Made by a program: the position numbers and the translations under genes
The notes under the pieces: model-generated
Told to the model about the DNA's origin: nothing
Databases searched by the model: none
The model's input: only the letters and a program-made list of their open reading frames with translations
Assembly (NCBI RefSeq): GCF_902143515.1
Contig: NZ_CABFVD010000005.1
Span: 186,001-250,000 of the forward strand
Origin: Hathewaya massiliensis
GTDB lineage: Bacteria; Bacillota; Clostridia; Clostridiales; Clostridiaceae
Direction of reading: 5' to 3'
DNA: 64,000 bases
Shown here: positions 62,178 through 64,000 of the stretch, piece by piece
How positions within the stretch are numbered: position 1 is the first letter of the stretch
Layout of the letters: each line of letters starts with the position of its first letter

Positions 62178-62561
62178 ATGGATATATTTAAAATAGTAGC
62201 TTTTGGATTTACTTCCCTATTTATAGTTTTACTTTTTAAAAATAGAAGGGATGATATAGCAACAGAAATAAGCTTAGCTGCAGGTATACTTATTTTTTTA
62301 TTAATACTTCCTAAAATAAGCATAATAGTTAACTTTATTCAAACACTCAGTAATAAAGCAAACATAGACGTATATTATTTAAACATAATATTTAAAGTTT
62401 TAGGTATTGCATATATAACTTCTTTTTGCTCTGAAATTTGTAAAGATGCGGGAGTCTCAAGTATAGGAAATAAGGTAGAACTGGCAGGGAAAATATTAAT
62501 TCTCTCCCTAAGCATTCCTATATTAATGGCAGTTTTAGATTCCATAATAAAAATTTTATAA
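62178..62561 (+). CDS. spoIIIAD: Stage III sporulation protein AD
   Basis: The 127-residue membrane protein has four hydrophobic segments, the first IFKIVAFGFTSLFIVLLF, and the conserved LGIAYITSFCSEICKDAGVSS followed by KVELAGKILILSLSIPIL. It is paralogous to SpoIIIAC in its second half. Located 13 nt after spoIIIAC and 13 nt before spoIIIAE. Confidence 0.94.
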   Translation: MDIFKIVAFGFTSLFIVLLFKNRRDDIATEISLAAGILIFLLILPKISIIVNFIQTLSNKANIDVYYLNIIFKVLGIAYITSFCSEICKDAGVSSIGNKVELAGKILILSLSIPILMAVLDSIIKIL

Positions 62562-62574
62562 AGAGGGTAAAAAT

Positions 62575-63795
62575 ATGATAAACAAACTTAAAAAAAAGGG
62601 ATACTTATTTATTTTGTCTTTTATAATTTTTAGTTTAGTCATACCCATAACAGTTTATGGAGAAGATATTAATAGTAATATTGAGGATTCATATATTGGA
62701 ACAACTAAAGAATTAGAAAAGATGTATGAAGATGAAGTAAAAGAAGTCAATAATCTTTACGACTATATTTTAAATATGAAGAGTGATTATGAAATTTTAA
62801 AAGATATTAAACCTAAAGAATTTGTGGAAAACATGAAGGAAGCAGGAAATGGGAAATTAGATAGGCATAAAATAGTTCAAAGCTTTAAAAGAGTCTTATT
62901 TAAAGAACTAAATTCAACATTTAAGTTAATGAGCATATTGATTGTAATCTGTATAGTATGTTCTCTGCTTAAAAACTTAGAAGATGCCTTTTCTAATAAC
63001 AGTATTTCTTCTGTAGCTTATTTTGCTTGTCTTTCTACTATGGTAATAATAATAGCTAAAAGCTTTTATATAGGCATAGACGTAGCTAAGTCTACCATAG
63101 AGGGAATAAATAACTTTATGTATGCTCTAATACCAGTACTTATGACTCTTCTTGCTAGTGTAGGTGGAATTACTCAAGCAGCTTTTTTTGATCCTATAAT
63201 AATAGCCATATTGAATATTGGTGTAACAGTAATTTCAAAAATAATAATTCCACTTATAATAATGAGTTTTGTACTAAACTTTGTAAACAATATTTCTGAT
63301 GACTACAAAATAAGCAATCTAAGCAGTTTTATAAAAAACTCAGTTATATGGATTCAAGGCATAGTTATGACTGTATTTGTGGCTTTTTTAACCATAAGAA
63401 GTATTACCAGTAAGGCTATGGATGAAGTAACCCTAAAGACAGCTAAATTTACTGTAGATACTGTAATACCTGTAGTTGGGAAATCACTTTCAGATGCAAT
63501 ATCTACAGTGGCTGGATATTCCTTGCTTATAAAAAATGCAGTGGGAACTTTAGGATTAATTATACTAGTACTAATAATGTTAACACCTATTGTAAAGCTA
63601 TTTATAATGGCTATGATTTATAAATTAACAGGTGCTTTAATTCAACCAATAAGTGATAAAAAGATTGTAAATTGCATAACATCAGCGGGTGACTCTCTAA
63701 TTCTTATAATGTCTAGTGTTATATGCGTTTCTGTGATGTGTTTCATAATGATTGCTATAATAACAGCCACAGGAAGCAGTATTATATCAGTTTAG
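62575..63795 (+). CDS. spoIIIAE: Stage III sporulation protein AE
   Basis: SpoIIIAE is the largest polytopic membrane subunit of the mother cell channel. The 406-residue protein begins with a signal peptide (residues ~1-29, ending VYGED), a helical extracytoplasmic region and about seven transmembrane helices. Recognisable segments are MYALIPVLMTLLASVGG, FDPIIIAILNIGVTVISKIIIP-type and DTVIPVVGKSLSDAISTVAGYS. GAGGGTAAAA precedes the ATG. Confidence 0.94.
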   Translation: MINKLKKKGYLFILSFIIFSLVIPITVYGEDINSNIEDSYIGTTKELEKMYEDEVKEVNNLYDYILNMKSDYEILKDIKPKEFVENMKEAGNGKLDRHKIVQSFKRVLFKELNSTFKLMSILIVICIVCSLLKNLEDAFSNNSISSVAYFACLSTMVIIIAKSFYIGIDVAKSTIEGINNFMYALIPVLMTLLASVGGITQAAFFDPIIIAILNIGVTVISKIIIPLIIMSFVLNFVNNISDDYKISNLSSFIKNSVIWIQGIVMTVFVAFLTIRSITSKAMDEVTLKTAKFTVDTVIPVVGKSLSDAISTVAGYSLLIKNAVGTLGLIILVLIMLTPIVKLFIMAMIYKLTGALIQPISDKKIVNCITSAGDSLILIMSSVICVSVMCFIMIAIITATGSSIISV

Positions 63796-63808
63796 GGGAG
63801 TATTAAAA

Positions 63809-64000
63809 ATGATGGAAATGATTAAAAGTTGGATAATTAATTTGTGTACCATAATGATCTTTATTACTGCTGTTGAAATGATACTACCAGATAATTCTAT
63901 AAAAAAATATGCAAAGTATGTACTGAGTCTTTTAATAGTTTTAGCTATGTTAACTCCTATATTAAAGATTATGACTAAAGGATTTAATCCTAGTGAAGTT
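63809..64000 (+). CDS. spoIIIAF: Stage III sporulation protein AF (3' end outside window)
   Basis: The frame opens at ATG 63809, 8 nt after AGGGGAG, and is still open at the window end (64 codons). The visible residues MIKSWIINLCTIMIFITAVEMILP followed by NSIKKYAKYVLSLLIVLAMLTPIL form two transmembrane helices around the conserved M-L-P-x-x-S-x-K-K-Y motif of SpoIIIAF. Its place after spoIIIAE fits. A second ATG at 63812 is an equally possible start. Confidence 0.9.
   Translation, partial: MMEMIKSWIINLCTIMIFITAVEMILPDNSIKKYAKYVLSLLIVLAMLTPILKIMTKGFNPSEV

Overview
The window is AT-rich (roughly 30% G+C by eye), uses strong GGAGG-type ribosome binding sites with frequent TTG/GTG starts, and is dominated by head-to-tail genes on the + strand. 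It encodes a flagellar type III export and hook operon with a fused FliR-FlhB, the spoIIIA sporulation operon, a division and cell-wall cluster whose MurE has the DNPR motif of meso-diaminopimelate ligases, and PyrR. This points to a motile, spore-forming Clostridium sensu stricto. The gene set reminds me of the C. tetani group, but no search was run to confirm that. I see no insertion sequence, prophage, CRISPR array, tRNA or rRNA; this looks like core chromosome.

Layout. (1) 1-21517: a long flagellar operon, fliF(partial)-fliG-fliH-fliI-fliJ-fliK-flgD-flgE-flbD-motA-motB-fliL-fliO-fliP-fliQ-fliR/flhB-flhA-flhF-flhG-fliA, then a DUF6115-type membrane protein, a small MltG-like membrane protein that appears to start at AUU, and two flgF/flgG-type rod genes, ending at a bidirectional terminator. 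fliM and fliN/fliY are absent from this run. (2) 21518-30800: single-gene units: a CBS/DRTGG-regulated family II pyrophosphatase, a P2A Ca2+-ATPase, an orphan 138-aa protein, deoC, a Lon-like protease whose ATPase part lacks a recognisable Walker A, and ychF. (3) 30800-46220: the dcw cluster mraZ-rsmH-ftsL-pbp, murE-murF-mraY-ftsW, then ftsQ-DUF881-sbp-DUF881 and yggS-sepF-yggT-ylmH-divIVA. murD, murG, ftsA and ftsZ are missing from it. (4) 46220-54985: mtnN-aroF, a DksA-like zinc finger protein, lspA-rluD, pyrR and uraA with PyrR-type RNA sites, rqcH, dapF. (5) 55000-59313: a comG-like pseudopilus operon. (6) 59600-64000: efp and spoIIIAA to spoIIIAF (the last cut by the window end).

How they work together. 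The first block builds the export gate, C-ring FliG, rod and hook, torque stator and sigma-28. The cell-wall block makes UDP-MurNAc-pentapeptide, lipid I and septal peptidoglycan, and positions the septum (SepF, DivIVA). The spoIIIA block makes the mother-cell channel to the forespore.

Most interesting signals: four 10-bp direct repeats upstream of mraZ that look like its own operator, with a nearby Spo0A-box/TATAAT pair; two PyrR-type sites, one before a terminator (pyrR) and one overlapping the uraA ribosome binding site; AUU-start candidates at 19678 and possibly 55049; the P-loop-less Lon-like protease; a 17-bp perfect hairpin before flbD; and a pseudopilin with Ala instead of Gly before the cleavage site.
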